From: Prauserella_A sp040645195
Lineage (GTDB): Bacteria > Actinomycetota > Actinomycetes > Mycobacteriales > Pseudonocardiaceae
Length of the DNA: 64,000 nt
NCBI RefSeq assembly: GCF_040645195.1
Contig: NZ_JBEYXW010000006.1
Location: 186,001-250,000 of the forward strand
Direction of reading: 5' to 3'
The first letter of the stretch is position 1, and every line of letters starts with the position of its first letter. The notes beneath the pieces were generated by a model. The model saw only the letters and a list, made by a program, of their open reading frames with translations. It made no database searches and was not told where the DNA came from. Shown here one piece after another: positions 28,832 to 37,145 of this stretch. The position numbers were made by a program, and so were the translations under genes.

Positions 28832-29985
28832 GCTTCACGGAGCCGCCGGAACGGCTGGCACTGCGCACGGCGGCAGCGGCTCTCGCGACGAGCTACGGCC
28901 ACGAGTACTACCAGGACAAGGCCCGCTCCGGCGGGCACACCACCGAGCTGTGGGACGAAGCAGGGCGGCTCGGCTACCTCGGGGTCTCGGTGCCCGAGGA
29001 GTACGGCGGCGGTGGCGCCGGGATCGGTGAGCTGGCGGCGGTGTGCGAGGAGTTCTGCGCCGCAGGGACACCGATGCTCCTGATGGTCGTCTCGCCGGCC
29101 ATCTGCGCCACAGTCATCGCCCGATTCGGTACCGGCGAGCAGAAGCAGCGCTGGCTGCCCGGGTTCGCCGCGGGCACCGTGCGCATGGCTTTCGCCATCA
29201 CCGAACCCGACGCTGGATCGAACGCCCACCGCATCACCACAACGGCTCACCGCGACGGCTCCGACTGGGTACTCACCGGGCGGAAGGTGTTCATCTCGGG
29301 TGTCGACGAGGCCGACGCGGTGCTCGTCGTGGGCCGCACCGAGGACGCCAGGACGGGCAAGCTCAGGCCCGCACTGTTCATCGTGCCCACTGATACGCCC
29401 GGCTTCGAGTACCGGCAGATCCCGATGGACCTGGTGTCGGCCGACAAACAGTTCGGTCTGTTCCTCGACGAGGTGCGGCTGCCTGCCGATGCGCTGGCCG
29501 GGTCGGCGGACGCCGCGATCGCGCAGCTGTTCGCCGGGCTCAACCCCGAACGCATTATGGGTGCGTCGTTCTCGGTGGGCATCGCGCGCTACGCATTGGA
29601 CAAGGGGGTGGCCTATGCGAAGCAGCGCAGCGTCTTCGGTGCGCCGATCGGATCGCACCAGGGCATCGCCCACCCGCTCGCGCAGGTGAAGATCGAGCTG
29701 GAACTGGCCAAGCTCATGACACAAAAGGCCGCCGCGCTCTACGACTCCGGCGACGATTTCGGCGCGGGGGAGGCGGCGAACATGGCCAAGTACGCGGGCG
29801 CCGAGGTCGCGATCAAGGCTGTCGACCAGGCGGTGCAGGTGCACGGCGGCAACGGATTGGCCTCTGAGTACGGTCTCGGCACGCTGCTCGGCGCCGCGCG
29901 GGTCGGCCGGATCGCACCGGTGAGCAGGGAGATGGTCCTCAACTTCGTTGCCCAGCACAGCCTCGGCCTGCCCAAGTCCTACTGA
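28828..29985 (+). CDS. Acyl-CoA dehydrogenase
   Basis: This FAD enzyme of 385 residues introduces a 2,3-double bond into an acyl-CoA. The N-terminal helical domain contains GYLGVSVPEEYGGGGAG, the middle domain FAITEPDAGSNAHRITT (FAD signature), and the C-terminal domain QVHGGNGLASEYGLGTLLGAARVGRIA with the adenine-binding segment. ATGA overlap with the carboxylase alpha gene places it in the operon, corresponding to AtuD (citronellyl-CoA dehydrogenase) or LiuA. The true substrate, probably a branched acyl-CoA, is inferred from neighbours. Confidence 0.92.
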
Positions 29986-30006
29986 TCAACCGAACGGGAG
30001 CGCTGC

Positions 30007-30303
30007 ATGACCACGCTGGCGGGTATGACGCTGATCATGTCGGGCGGGAGCCGGGGGATCGGCGAGGCGGGTGGCACGGCGGCGGGAACGTCGGGCTGCT
30101 CGCCAAGACCGCCGAACCGCACCCCGCGCTGCCAGGCACGATCTACACGGCGGCGAAGGCCGTCGAGGACGCGAGCGGCACGGCGCTGCCCATCGTCGGC
30201 GACGTTCGCGGCGGCCGCCGGAGGTGTCACCGACCTGTCGAAGTACCGGATCGGGGACAGCGAGAAGGACCTGCAGCTCGAATTCTGGGTGGATCCGGCT
30301 TGA
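30007..30303 (+). pseudogene. Remnant of an HSDL2-like short-chain dehydrogenase
   Basis: The first residues are a good SDR start, MTTLAGMTLIMSGGSRGIGEA, and the last are a good HSDL2-type end, GVTDLSKYRIGDSEKDLQL. Between them a short deletion near 30067 shifts the frame: the expected strand continues in another frame (NVGLLAKTAEPHPALPGTIY, then TALPIVGDVR). A second, larger deletion near 30210 joins directly to the C-terminus, removing roughly 180 residues including the YxxxK site. It cannot make a working enzyme. In position it matches AtuB or AtuG, the SDRs of the terpene pathway. Confidence 0.85.
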
Positions 30304-30914
30304 CCTCGACACGGCAACCCCAGCAGGAGCGAAGCCGTACGACGCGGCGGCGGCTGATTGATGCTGCCGTCGAATCCCTGGCCGAACGGGGCTGGCAGGG
30401 CACCACGGTGTCGGTCGTCGCCGAGCGAGCGGGGGTGTCCCGCGGTGCGGCGCAGCACCATTTCCCGACCAGGGAGGATCTGGTCGTGGCCGCGGTGGCC
30501 TACCTGGCCGACGAGCAGATCGCCGAGCTGCGCGCTCAGGCGGCGGCGTTGCCGGCGGGGCCGTCCCGTGCACTGCCGGTCGCCGAGATGCTGCTGAACC
30601 TCTACATCGGACCGAAGTTTCGCGCGGCACTGCACCTCTGGGTCGCGGCCTCCAGCGACGAGAGCCTGCGTGCGGTCCTGGTGCCGCTGCAGGCCGAGGT
30701 CGGCAGGGAAGCCCACCGCGTGGCGCTGGAGCTGCTCGGTGCCGACGAATCCCAGCCGGGCGTGCGTGAGACCGTGCAGGCGACCCTGGACCTTGCCCGC
30801 GGTCTCGGGCTGGCGAACCTGCTGGCCGACGACACCAGGCGCCGGAGGCAGATCACCCGCCAATGGGCGAAGATCCTGGAACCGACGGTGGCAGAAACCC
30901 AGCCAGGCTCCTGA
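30300..30914 (+). CDS. TetR family regulator of the Atu-like operon
   Basis: This is a 204-residue repressor with an N-terminal HTH (residues 14-60: RRRLIDAAVESLAERGW, then VAERAGVSRGAAQHHFPTRE) and a helical ligand domain. The TTG at 30300 overlaps the stop of the SDR remnant, so it belongs to the operon transcript. The likely ligand is an acyl-CoA made in the pathway, and the likely site is the palindrome at 22701-22716. Both points are inference from layout. The 21-bp repeat array begins five bases after the stop. Confidence 0.88.
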   Translation: MTSTRQPQQERSRTTRRRLIDAAVESLAERGWQGTTVSVVAERAGVSRGAAQHHFPTREDLVVAAVAYLADEQIAELRAQAAALPAGPSRALPVAEMLLNLYIGPKFRAALHLWVAASSDESLRAVLVPLQAEVGREAHRVALELLGADESQPGVRETVQATLDLARGLGLANLLADDTRRRRQITRQWAKILEPTVAETQPGS

Positions 30915-30919
30915 CGACC

Positions 30920-31450
30920 GCGCGAGTCCCCCGCCCAGGCCGGCGAGTTGCCCGCCCAGGCCGGCGAGTTGCCCGCCCAGGCCGGCGAGTTGCCCGCCCA
31001 GGCTGGTGAGTTGCCCGCCCAGGCTCGCGAGTTCCCCGCTCGGACCGACGAGTTCCCCGCCCAGGCTGGTGAGTTGCCCGTCGGGGCCCACGGGTTGTCC
31101 GTTCCCCCTTCGTGAGTTGCCCGCTCGGGTCCCGGGAGTTGCCTGTGGACGGGCCTCAGCGTGCGGAACTGGCGGCCCCGCAGCGGGGCTCCCGCAGCGG
31201 AGCAGGAACTCGCCGTCCTGAGCGCAGAACTCGCGCACCCGAGTGGGGGACTCGCCGATGGGAGCGGGCAACTCGCGAGCGGGAACGGGGGACTCGCCGA
31301 CCGCAGTGGGGGACTCGCCGACTCGAGCGGGCAACTCGCGAGCGGGAACGGGGGACTCGCCGACCGCAGTGGGGGACTCGCCGACTCGAGCGGGCAACTC
31401 GCGAGCCGGAATGGGCAACTCGCGCGCTGGGGCGGGGGACTCGCGCGCCT
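30920..31450. repeat. 21-bp repeat array 2, about 11 direct and 12 inverted units
   Basis: Units of 21 bp with core GCGAGTTGCCCGCC run from 30920 to about 31150, at first nearly identical and then diverging. After a centre of about 45 bp (roughly 31155-31200) the family continues in reverse orientation with cores such as GGACTCGCCG and GCAACTCGCG to about 31450. In the inverted half a block of three units (63 bp) is itself duplicated in tandem. The array fills the gap between the convergent tetR and cytosine deaminase genes, as array 1 does between sufT and the kinase. It has no stop codons over long stretches in several frames, which creates false ORFs. Confidence 0.9.
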
Positions 31451-31478
31451 GTAGGGGAGCCCTCCCGGCGAGGGGGCG

Positions 31479-31946
31479 CTACTCGCCTGGGGGACGTTCA
31501 ACGCCGATGTCTTCGAACCACACGTCCGGTCGCGCCGCGATGAACTGCCGCATCATCGTGACACATTCGGCGTCGCCGACGACGGTGATGCCGACGCCGT
31601 GCTCGGCGAGCCAGTCGTGGCCGCCGGAGAAGGTCGTCGCCTCGCCGATGACGACGTGGGAGATGCCGAACTGGCGCACAAGGCCACTGCAGTACCAGCA
31701 CGGCGACAGGGTCGTGACCATGACCGTGTCGCGGTAGTGCGCGCGACGACCAGCATCGCGGAACGCGCTCGTCTCCGCGTGCATCGACGGGTCGCCGTCC
31801 TGCACGCGGCGGTTGTGCCCGCGGCCGAGTAACTCGCCGCCGACCGTGAACAGTGCGGCGCCGATGGGGACACCGCCCGCGGCAGCGCCTGTGCGGGCTT
31901 CCTCCCGCGCGACGGTAAGCATTGCCATGGCGGCGTTCATGTCCAT
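31479..31946 (-). CDS. Yeast-type cytosine deaminase
   Basis: This zinc hydrolase of the CDA fold, 155 residues, deaminates cytosine to uracil or acts on a related base. The metal site is H56-A-E58 (SMHAETSAF) and C83/C86 (LSPCWYCSG). Outside the catalytic site it also resembles fungal Fcy1: GRGHNRRVQDGDPSMHAE, VVIGEATTFSGG and a C-terminal RPDVWFEDIG. This is not the E. coli CodA type, which is unrelated. The ATG at 31946 is the fold start; an upstream ATG at 31982 lies in a hairpin. It ends about 30 bp from repeat array 2. Confidence 0.88.
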   Translation of the reverse strand: MDMNAAMAMLTVAREEARTGAAAGGVPIGAALFTVGGELLGRGHNRRVQDGDPSMHAETSAFRDAGRRAHYRDTVMVTTLSPCWYCSGLVRQFGISHVVIGEATTFSGGHDWLAEHGVGITVVGDAECVTMMRQFIAARPDVWFEDIGVERPPGE

Positions 31947-31963
31947 GATCCCAGCCTTGTGCA

Positions 31964-32000
31964 GCCCCCAGCCGGCTGGCAAGCACAGTCGGCTGGGGGC
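31964..32000. terminator. Strong hairpin between tetR (32087) and cytosine deaminase
   Basis: GCCCCCAGCCG (31964-31974) and CGGCTGGGGGC (31990-32000) are perfect 11-bp arms with a 15-base loop. On the minus strand the hairpin follows the tetR stop and comes just before the deaminase start. It may end the tetR transcript or attenuate read-through into the deaminase. No T-run follows it. Confidence 0.6.
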
Positions 32001-32086
32001 CAGGCGTGCGAGACGTGGCGCAATGGGTGAGCAACCGCTTAGTATGTCGCCGCGACGACAGTTCGGAGGTGCAGGTGGCCCGCCGT

Positions 32087-32704
32087 TCAGGCTGTGGTGT
32101 CGGCGCCCAGCATGCGCAGCGCCAATTCGCCGTACTCGCGGCCGAGTGCGGCGGGGGACTGGCGCGATCGGTCGCTGTACCAGCGCGCCACGTCGATGCC
32201 GAGCGACAGCACGGCGCGTGCGGCCGTCCCGACATCGCCGACGTGGAAGTGGCCCGACTCGACACCGGCGGCGAGCAGATCACGCACGATGCGTTCGATG
32301 TCGCGGCGCAGCCCGGCCACCACCGCGTACTCCTCCTCCGGCAACGCGCCGAGCTCGTACTGCACCACGCGCGCCACCAGGTGCCGCCGGGCATGCCAGG
32401 CGACGAACTGCTCGACGATCGCGCGCATCGCCGCCGGCGGCGACTCCGCGCTGGCGGCAGCCTGCTCGACCAGAGCCAGCGCCTGCTGGTGGCCGCTTCG
32501 GCTGATGGCGAACAACAACGCCGCCTTGGACGGGAAGTGCACATACAGCGCGGCAGGGCTCATGCCCGCATTCGTGGCGATGTCGCGCGTGGTGGTCGCG
32601 TGATATCCCCGCTGCGCAAAGGACTCCACGCCGGCCAGCATCAGCCGCCGTGCCGTCTCCGGCTGGACGTCGGGCCACAACTCGGCCGCCAACGACATCG
32701 ACAT
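32087..32704 (-). CDS. TetR family regulator, probable controller of the 34.4-37.9 kb operon
   Basis: The 205-residue repressor has its HTH at residues 20-65 (LAGVESFAQRGYHATTTRDI, then AGMSPAALYVHFPSK) and a helical C-terminal domain of the size seen in acyl-CoA-responsive FadR/KstR2-like TetR proteins. A perfect palindrome lies 11 bp upstream of the ATG, and an almost identical one precedes the fabG-type gene at 37903. Autoregulation and control of that operon are therefore likely. A fatty or steroid-derived acyl-CoA ligand is only a guess from the neighbouring enzymes. Confidence 0.88.
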   Translation of the reverse strand: MSMSLAAELWPDVQPETARRLMLAGVESFAQRGYHATTTRDIATNAGMSPAALYVHFPSKAALLFAISRSGHQQALALVEQAAASAESPPAAMRAIVEQFVAWHARRHLVARVVQYELGALPEEEYAVVAGLRRDIERIVRDLLAAGVESGHFHVGDVGTAARAVLSLGIDVARWYSDRSRQSPAALGREYGELALRMLGADTTA

Positions 32705-32714
32705 GTCTGGATTG

Positions 32715-32728
32715 TAAGCGAGCGCTTA
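32715..32728. promoter_or_regulatory. TetR-type operator, copy 1
   Basis: TAAGCGAGCGCTTA is a perfect palindrome of two 6-bp arms around AG. It sits between the divergent tetR gene (start 32704) and the SDR pseudogene (start 32752), overlapping the expected promoter of each. The second copy at 37923 differs only at one of the two centre bases. Confidence 0.72.
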
Positions 32729-32751
32729 GCGTGGAGAGGAGATCGGCACCG

Positions 32752-33484
32752 GTGAACTCGCTCAATGATCGCGTTGCCATTGTGACAGGCGCCAGCCGGG
32801 GCATCGGACTCGGTATAGCCAAGGACCTGGTCGCGCGCGGCGCGCAAGCCCGATCCGCTCGCGGAGGCGGTCGGGGAACTGGGCGGTAGCGGCGCGGCGA
32901 TCGGCGTGCCGGGCAAGGCCGACGACCCGGCGCACCAGGACGATGCGATCGCCCGCACGATCGAGACGTTCGGCGGCCTGGACTTCCTCGTCAACAACAC
33001 CGGGATCAACCCGGTGTACGGCTCCATTCTGGACGTCGATGCCGAGGCGGCGGCCAAGCTCTTCGACGTCAACGTGTTGTCTCCACTGGTCTGGACACGC
33101 AAGGCGCGTGACGCGTGGATGGGCGAGCACGGCGGCGCGATCGTCAACGTCGCCTCGCTTGCCGGCCTCAGGACCTCACCGGGCATCGGGATGTACGGCG
33201 TCAGCAAGGCCGCGCTCATCCGGCTGACCATGGAACTGGCGGCTGAGCTGGCACCGGCCATCCGCGTCAACGCTGTCGCGCCCGCCGTGGTGAAGACCAA
33301 GTTCGCGACCGCGCTCTACGCCGACCGCGAGGAGGAGGTCGCCGCCAGGTACCCGATGAAGCGGCTGGGCGTGCCTGCCGACATCGCGGGCGCCGTCGGT
33401 TTCCTGCTGTCGGAGCAGGCCGGCTGGATGACCGGGCAGACCCTCGTTGTCGACGGCGGTGTCGGTTTGGGCGGTGGGTTGTGA
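32752..33484 (+). pseudogene. Short-chain dehydrogenase broken by a small deletion
   Basis: The GTG at 32752 (GGAGA upstream) begins a normal FabG-type SDR, RVAIVTGASRGIGLGIAKDL, but after VARGA the frame is wrong and stops at 32887. The rest continues in another frame as KPDPLAEAVGELG and then an intact body to 33484 with NNTGINPVYGS, the catalytic YGVSKAA and the C-terminal GQTLVVDGG. A deletion of roughly 20 bases at a GCGCGC run near 32845 explains the shift. Everything else is well preserved, so the lesion is recent, or it is a sequencing fault. A shorter protein from an internal start would lack the NAD-binding loop. Confidence 0.85.
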
Positions 33485-33955
33485 CTCTCGAGGTGGTCGG
33501 CGCCGGGGTGGTCCTCACCGGCGGCGGTGGCGCGTCCGCGGTCGCCGGTGAGGTCCGTGGGGTCGCGATCGCCGGGGACACAGCAGGCGAGGAAGGTGTG
33601 CGCCGGCTGATCACCGAGGCGCAAGCGGTGCTGGCGAGATCGACCTTTTCTGCGCCAACGCCGGTGTCCTGCGGCACGGGCCCCGATGCGGCGGAGGCCG
33701 ACTGGGCCCTGTCCTGGGAGGTCACTGTCATGGCACACGTGGGCCGCCTGGGAGCTGCTGCCGGGCGGCGCGCACGCCGTCGTGGACACTTCGATCTGTC
33801 CGCTGGGCGTGCGCACCAGGATGCTCACCGACACCGGCAAGGACGGTGAGCTCATCATGGGCGCGTCGCAATCGAATCGGACCACCGAGACCGACCGCTG
33901 GCTGGGCGGCATGAACAAGCTGCAGCGCTAGGTCGAGCAGTTCTCCGGTGACTGA
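33481..33955 (+). pseudogene. Second SDR remnant with several deletions
   Basis: Pieces of one SDR appear in order but in different frames: AVAGEVRGVAIAGDTAGEEG and VRRLITEAQAVL, then GEIDLFCANAGVLRHG, then DAAEADWALSWEVTVMAHV, then CPLGVRTRMLTDTGKDGELI and TDRWLGGMNKLQR. A TAG then precedes VEQFSGD and a final TGA at 33955. The glycine-rich loop is damaged and the catalytic YxxxK segment is missing. At least three deletions are needed. It starts four bases before the end of the preceding broken SDR, so both came from one operon. Confidence 0.82.
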
Positions 33956-34009
33956 GCCGACCGTGCATTACTTCTGTCAGGAGAGGCGAGCAGGTCGAGC
34001 GAGGGCTTC

Positions 34010-34015
34010 TACCCT
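34010..34015 (+). promoter_or_regulatory. Candidate -10 for leaderless cutA
   Basis: TACCCT lies six bases before the cutA ATG at 34022. There is no Shine-Dalgarno sequence in between, so transcription probably starts at or next to the start codon. Confidence 0.45.
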
Positions 34016-34021
34016 GGTGCC

Positions 34022-34351
34022 ATGTCTGCCGAACACGTCGTCGTCGTGACCACCGTCGACTCCGAGGACGCCGCTCGGCGCCTGGCAGCCGGTGCCGTCG
34101 AAGCACGGCTCGGCGCGTGCGCTCAGATCGTCGGCCCCATCACCAGCGTCTACCGCTGGGAGGGCGCGGTGGAGACCGCGCGGGAATGGCGGGTCGAGGT
34201 CAAGGCCGCTGCCGACCGTGCCGCGGCGCTGGCCGACCACCTCATCGCACAACACAGCTACGACGTGCCCGAGGTGATCGTCACGCCCGTCACCGGCGGC
34301 AGCACTGCCTACCTGTCGTGGCTGGACAGGGAAACGCGACCGGTCGACTAG
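34022..34351 (+). CDS. cutA: CutA1 divalent ion tolerance protein
   Basis: This is a small trimeric ferredoxin-like protein of 109 residues, linked to divalent metal tolerance; its biochemical job is unsettled. Family motifs are VVTTVDSEDAARRLA near residue 9, LGACAQIVGPITSVYRWEG near 30-48 and HSYDVPEVIVTPVTGG near 79. Length is standard. It lies between the SDR remnants and the end of the convergent acyl-CoA dehydrogenase gene and seems unrelated to either. Confidence 0.94.
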   Translation: MSAEHVVVVTTVDSEDAARRLAAGAVEARLGACAQIVGPITSVYRWEGAVETAREWRVEVKAAADRAAALADHLIAQHSYDVPEVIVTPVTGGSTAYLSWLDRETRPVD

Positions 34352-34380
34352 ACGTCAGGCCGTGACAGCGGGTGCGTTCA

Positions 34381-35628
34381 TCACCGATACCTTGTGAGTT
34401 CGTGCCTGCCGAGGGAACGCTTGTGCACCTCGTCGGGGCCATCAGCCAGCCGCAGCATCCGCGCGGCCGCCCAGAGCTCGGCGAGTGGGAAGTCCTGACT
34501 GACGCCACCGGCGCCGTGGGTCTGGATGGCTTTGTCGAGAATCCACTCCACCGAGGCCGGTGTGGCGATCTTGATCGCCTGGATCTCGGTGTGCGCACCC
34601 TTGTTGCCTTTGTTGTCCATCAACCAGGCGGTCTTGAGCACCAGCAGTCGCAGCTGCTCCACACGCACGCGCGACTCGGCAACCCACTCCTGGATCACGC
34701 CCTGTTCGGCGAGTGGCTTGCCGAACGCGACACGAGACGACGCGCGCCTGCACATCAGCTCGATCGCGCGCTCGGCCATGCCGATCAGCCGCATGCAGTG
34801 ATGGATACGGCCTGGGCCCAGCCGGGCCTGCGCGATCGCGAAACCGTCGCCCTCCGCACCGATGAGGTTCTCAGCCGGCACTCGCACGTCGTCGAAAACG
34901 ACCTCGGCGTGCCCGCCGTGGTCGCCGTCGGTGTAGCCGAACACCTGCATGCCACGTTTGACGTGCACGCCGGGCGTGTCCCGCGGGACCAGCACCATGC
35001 TCTGCTGGCGGTGCGGGGCCGCGCCGGGATCGGTCTTGCCCATGACGATGAAGATCCGGCAGTTCGGGTTCATCGCGCCGGAGATGTACCACTTGCGCCC
35101 GTTGATGACGTAGTCGTCTCCCCGGCCGGCTACGGCCTTCTCGGCGGGGATACCCCCACTGTCGCGTTCGATGCGTGTCGTGATGTTGCGAGCATCGGAG
35201 GACGCGACATCCGGCTCGGTCATGGCGAAGGCCGAGCGGATCTCGCCGTCCAGCAGGGGCCGCAACCACTGCTTGCGCTGGTCCTCGGTGCCGAACATGG
35301 CGAGGACCTCCATGTTTCCGGTGTCCGGGGCGGCACAGTTCAGCGCGATGGGTGCCAGCGCCGGGCTGCGACCGGTGATCTCGGCGAGCGGCGCGTACTG
35401 CAGGTTGGTCAGCCCCGCGCCGTACTCACCCGGCAGGAAGAAGTTCCACAGCCCGCGCCTGCGCGCCTCGGCCGCGAGCTCCGCGACGACCGGCACGCTG
35501 GTCCACGGGTTCTCCCGTGCCTCGAGCTGTTCATGGAACACCGGCTCGGCGGGGTAGACGTGCTCGTCCATGAACGCCAGGAGCCGTTCGCGGAGTTTCT
35601 CGGTCGTGCTGTCGAAGCCGAAATCCAT
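34381..35628 (-). CDS. Acyl-CoA dehydrogenase, ACAD10/ACAD11-like
   Basis: The 415-residue dehydrogenase has the specific signature of the ACAD10/11 group: NCAAPDTGNMEVLAMFGTE near residue 105, FAMTEPDVASSDARNITT near 135, KTDPGAAPHRQQSMVLVPRD near 193, and LGPGRIHHCMRLIGMAERA near 275. In eukaryotes this domain is fused to an APH-like kinase; here that kinase is the overlapping upstream gene. Such pairs handle 4-hydroxyacyl-CoAs through a phosphorylated intermediate. It is the last gene of a four-gene minus-strand operon. Confidence 0.92.
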   Translation of the reverse strand: MDFGFDSTTEKLRERLLAFMDEHVYPAEPVFHEQLEARENPWTSVPVVAELAAEARRRGLWNFFLPGEYGAGLTNLQYAPLAEITGRSPALAPIALNCAAPDTGNMEVLAMFGTEDQRKQWLRPLLDGEIRSAFAMTEPDVASSDARNITTRIERDSGGIPAEKAVAGRGDDYVINGRKWYISGAMNPNCRIFIVMGKTDPGAAPHRQQSMVLVPRDTPGVHVKRGMQVFGYTDGDHGGHAEVVFDDVRVPAENLIGAEGDGFAIAQARLGPGRIHHCMRLIGMAERAIELMCRRASSRVAFGKPLAEQGVIQEWVAESRVRVEQLRLLVLKTAWLMDNKGNKGAHTEIQAIKIATPASVEWILDKAIQTHGAGGVSQDFPLAELWAAARMLRLADGPDEVHKRSLGRHELTRYR

Positions 35629-36650
35629 CAGTCCTCCTCGAGAGTGGCGTTGCCGTGCGCCACGAGCGGAGCGACTCCCGCGCCGATCTTCGCGAACCCC
35701 TCGCCAACCGTCTTGCCCTGGCTGAACCGGTAGTAGATGCCTTCGAGGATCGCGGCCAGCTTGAAGAACGCGAACCCGATGTACCAGTTGAGTGCCGAGA
35801 CGTCGCGCCCGGAACGCTCGGCGTACCGCGCGATCACCTCGTCGCTGCCGGGATAGCCGGGTGCCCCGCTGACGTTGGTGACGAAGCTCAGATCGAGCTT
35901 CCTCCGTTCGGTGTAGGCGACCAGCAGTGCGAGGTCGGTGAGCGGGTCACCGAGCGTCGACATCTCCCAGTCGAGTACGGCGGTGATCCTGTCGTGCGCG
36001 CTGACGAGCACGTTGTCGAGGCGGTAGTCGCCATGCACGATCGCAGGCGCCGGGGAGTCCGGGATGTGTGCGGCGAGCCGCTCGTGCAGTGACTCGATGC
36101 CGGGCAGGTCGCGGCTGCGCGAGGCGTCGAGCTGTTTCTTCCAGCGGCGCAGCTGTCGCTCGAGGAAACCGTCCGGGCGACCGAAGTCGGCAAGGCCGAC
36201 CTGGCTGGGGTCGACACTGTGCAGGTCGACCAGGGTGTCCACGAGCGCGTTGGCAATCGAGTGGGTCCGCTCGGGGCCGAGCGGCGCCAGTTGCTCCTTG
36301 GTTCGATACGGCGTCCCGGCCACGAAGTCCATGACGTAGAAGGGCGCGCCGAGCACCGTGTCGTCCTGGCAGAGCAGCAAGGTCGGCGGTACCGGCACGC
36401 TCGTCGGTCCGAGTGCGCTGATGACCCGGTGTTCCCGCGCCATGTCGTGCGCGGTGGGCAGGACATGACCCAGCGGTGGGCGGCGCACCACCCACCGCTT
36501 CGCGCCATCGGTGACGAGGTAGGTCAGGTTCGACCGGCCGCCCTCCACCAGCTCGGCGGTCAGCGGGCCCCGCACCAGGCCAGGCCGCTCGCGGTCGAGG
36601 TACGCGCGCAGCCGGGTCAGATCAAGACCCGGCGGGTCCTCATCGCCCAT
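35628..36650 (-). CDS. APH-like phosphotransferase (ACAD10/11 kinase-domain type)
   Basis: This 340-residue kinase-like protein of the aminoglycoside phosphotransferase superfamily has Brenner's motif HGDYRLDNVLV near residue 205 and the metal-binding VLDWEMSTLGDPLTDLA near 228. The nucleotide-binding lobe is at the start (EGGRSNLTYLV, WVVRRPP). Despite annotation habits it is not a resistance gene: it is coupled to an ACAD10/11-like dehydrogenase with a one-base overlap. The bacterial precedent is the levulinate kinase LvaA, which phosphorylates 4-hydroxyacyl-CoA. The acyl chain used here is unknown. Confidence 0.88.
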   Translation of the reverse strand: MGDEDPPGLDLTRLRAYLDRERPGLVRGPLTAELVEGGRSNLTYLVTDGAKRWVVRRPPLGHVLPTAHDMAREHRVISALGPTSVPVPPTLLLCQDDTVLGAPFYVMDFVAGTPYRTKEQLAPLGPERTHSIANALVDTLVDLHSVDPSQVGLADFGRPDGFLERQLRRWKKQLDASRSRDLPGIESLHERLAAHIPDSPAPAIVHGDYRLDNVLVSAHDRITAVLDWEMSTLGDPLTDLALLVAYTERRKLDLSFVTNVSGAPGYPGSDEVIARYAERSGRDVSALNWYIGFAFFKLAAILEGIYYRFSQGKTVGEGFAKIGAGVAPLVAHGNATLEED

Positions 36651-36683
36651 GGGAGACCCTCCTTGTGAGCGGCCGGCACTCAG

Positions 36684-37145
36684 TCAGGGAACCAGCAGCG
36701 AGACCATCTCGGCGACACATGCCGGCTTCGGCTCGCCGTCGATCTCGATCGTCCAGCGCACCACCGCCTGCTTGCCCTGCGGCACATCGGTGACCTGGGC
36801 GAGCTCAGCGCTCGCCCGTATCTTCGAGCCGACCGTGACCGCCTGCGGGAAGCGCACCTTGTTGAGCCCGTAGTTGATGCCCATGCGGAGCCCCTCGACC
36901 CGGTAGATTTCCCGGCCGAACATGGGGATCAGCGACAGGGTCAGATACCCGTGGGCGATCGGTGCGCCGAACGGGCCGGTCGCGGCCCGCTCGGGGTCGA
37001 CATGGATCCACTGGTGATCACCGGTGGCGTCGGCGAACAGGTTGATCTGCTCCTGGGTGACCGTGTGCCAGTCGCTCTGGCCGAGCCGCTCATCAGCGGC
37101 TGCGGTGAACTCGCCGAGGTCGGAGAAAATGCGCATGCCGCTCAT
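36684..37145 (-). CDS. MaoC family dehydratase
   Basis: This is a hot-dog fold (R)-specific enoyl-CoA hydratase of 153 residues. The hydratase motif is seen in INLFADATGDHQWIHVDPER near residue 30-49, with the Asp and His dyad, followed by GPFGAPIAHGYLTLSLIP near 57. Its ATG overlaps the stop of the preceding fabG-type gene (ATGA). It probably supplies the hydration step of the same beta-oxidation-like route. Confidence 0.93.
   Translation of the reverse strand: MSGMRIFSDLGEFTAAADERLGQSDWHTVTQEQINLFADATGDHQWIHVDPERAATGPFGAPIAHGYLTLSLIPMFGREIYRVEGLRMGINYGLNKVRFPQAVTVGSKIRASAELAQVTDVPQGKQAVVRWTIEIDGEPKPACVAEMVSLLVP

Noticed and set aside
30920..31450. CRISPR array
   Set aside because: Units are contiguous and degenerate with no spacers, the period is 21 bp, and orientation reverses in the middle; no cas genes are nearby.
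30670..31737. Long open frames across repeat array 2 on both strands
   Set aside because: They only reflect stop-free 21-bp repeats, give seven-residue periodic peptides, and have no ribosome sites.
35628..36650. Aminoglycoside resistance gene
   Set aside because: The APH fold is shared, but coupling to an ACAD10/11-type dehydrogenase and operon context indicate acyl-CoA metabolism.
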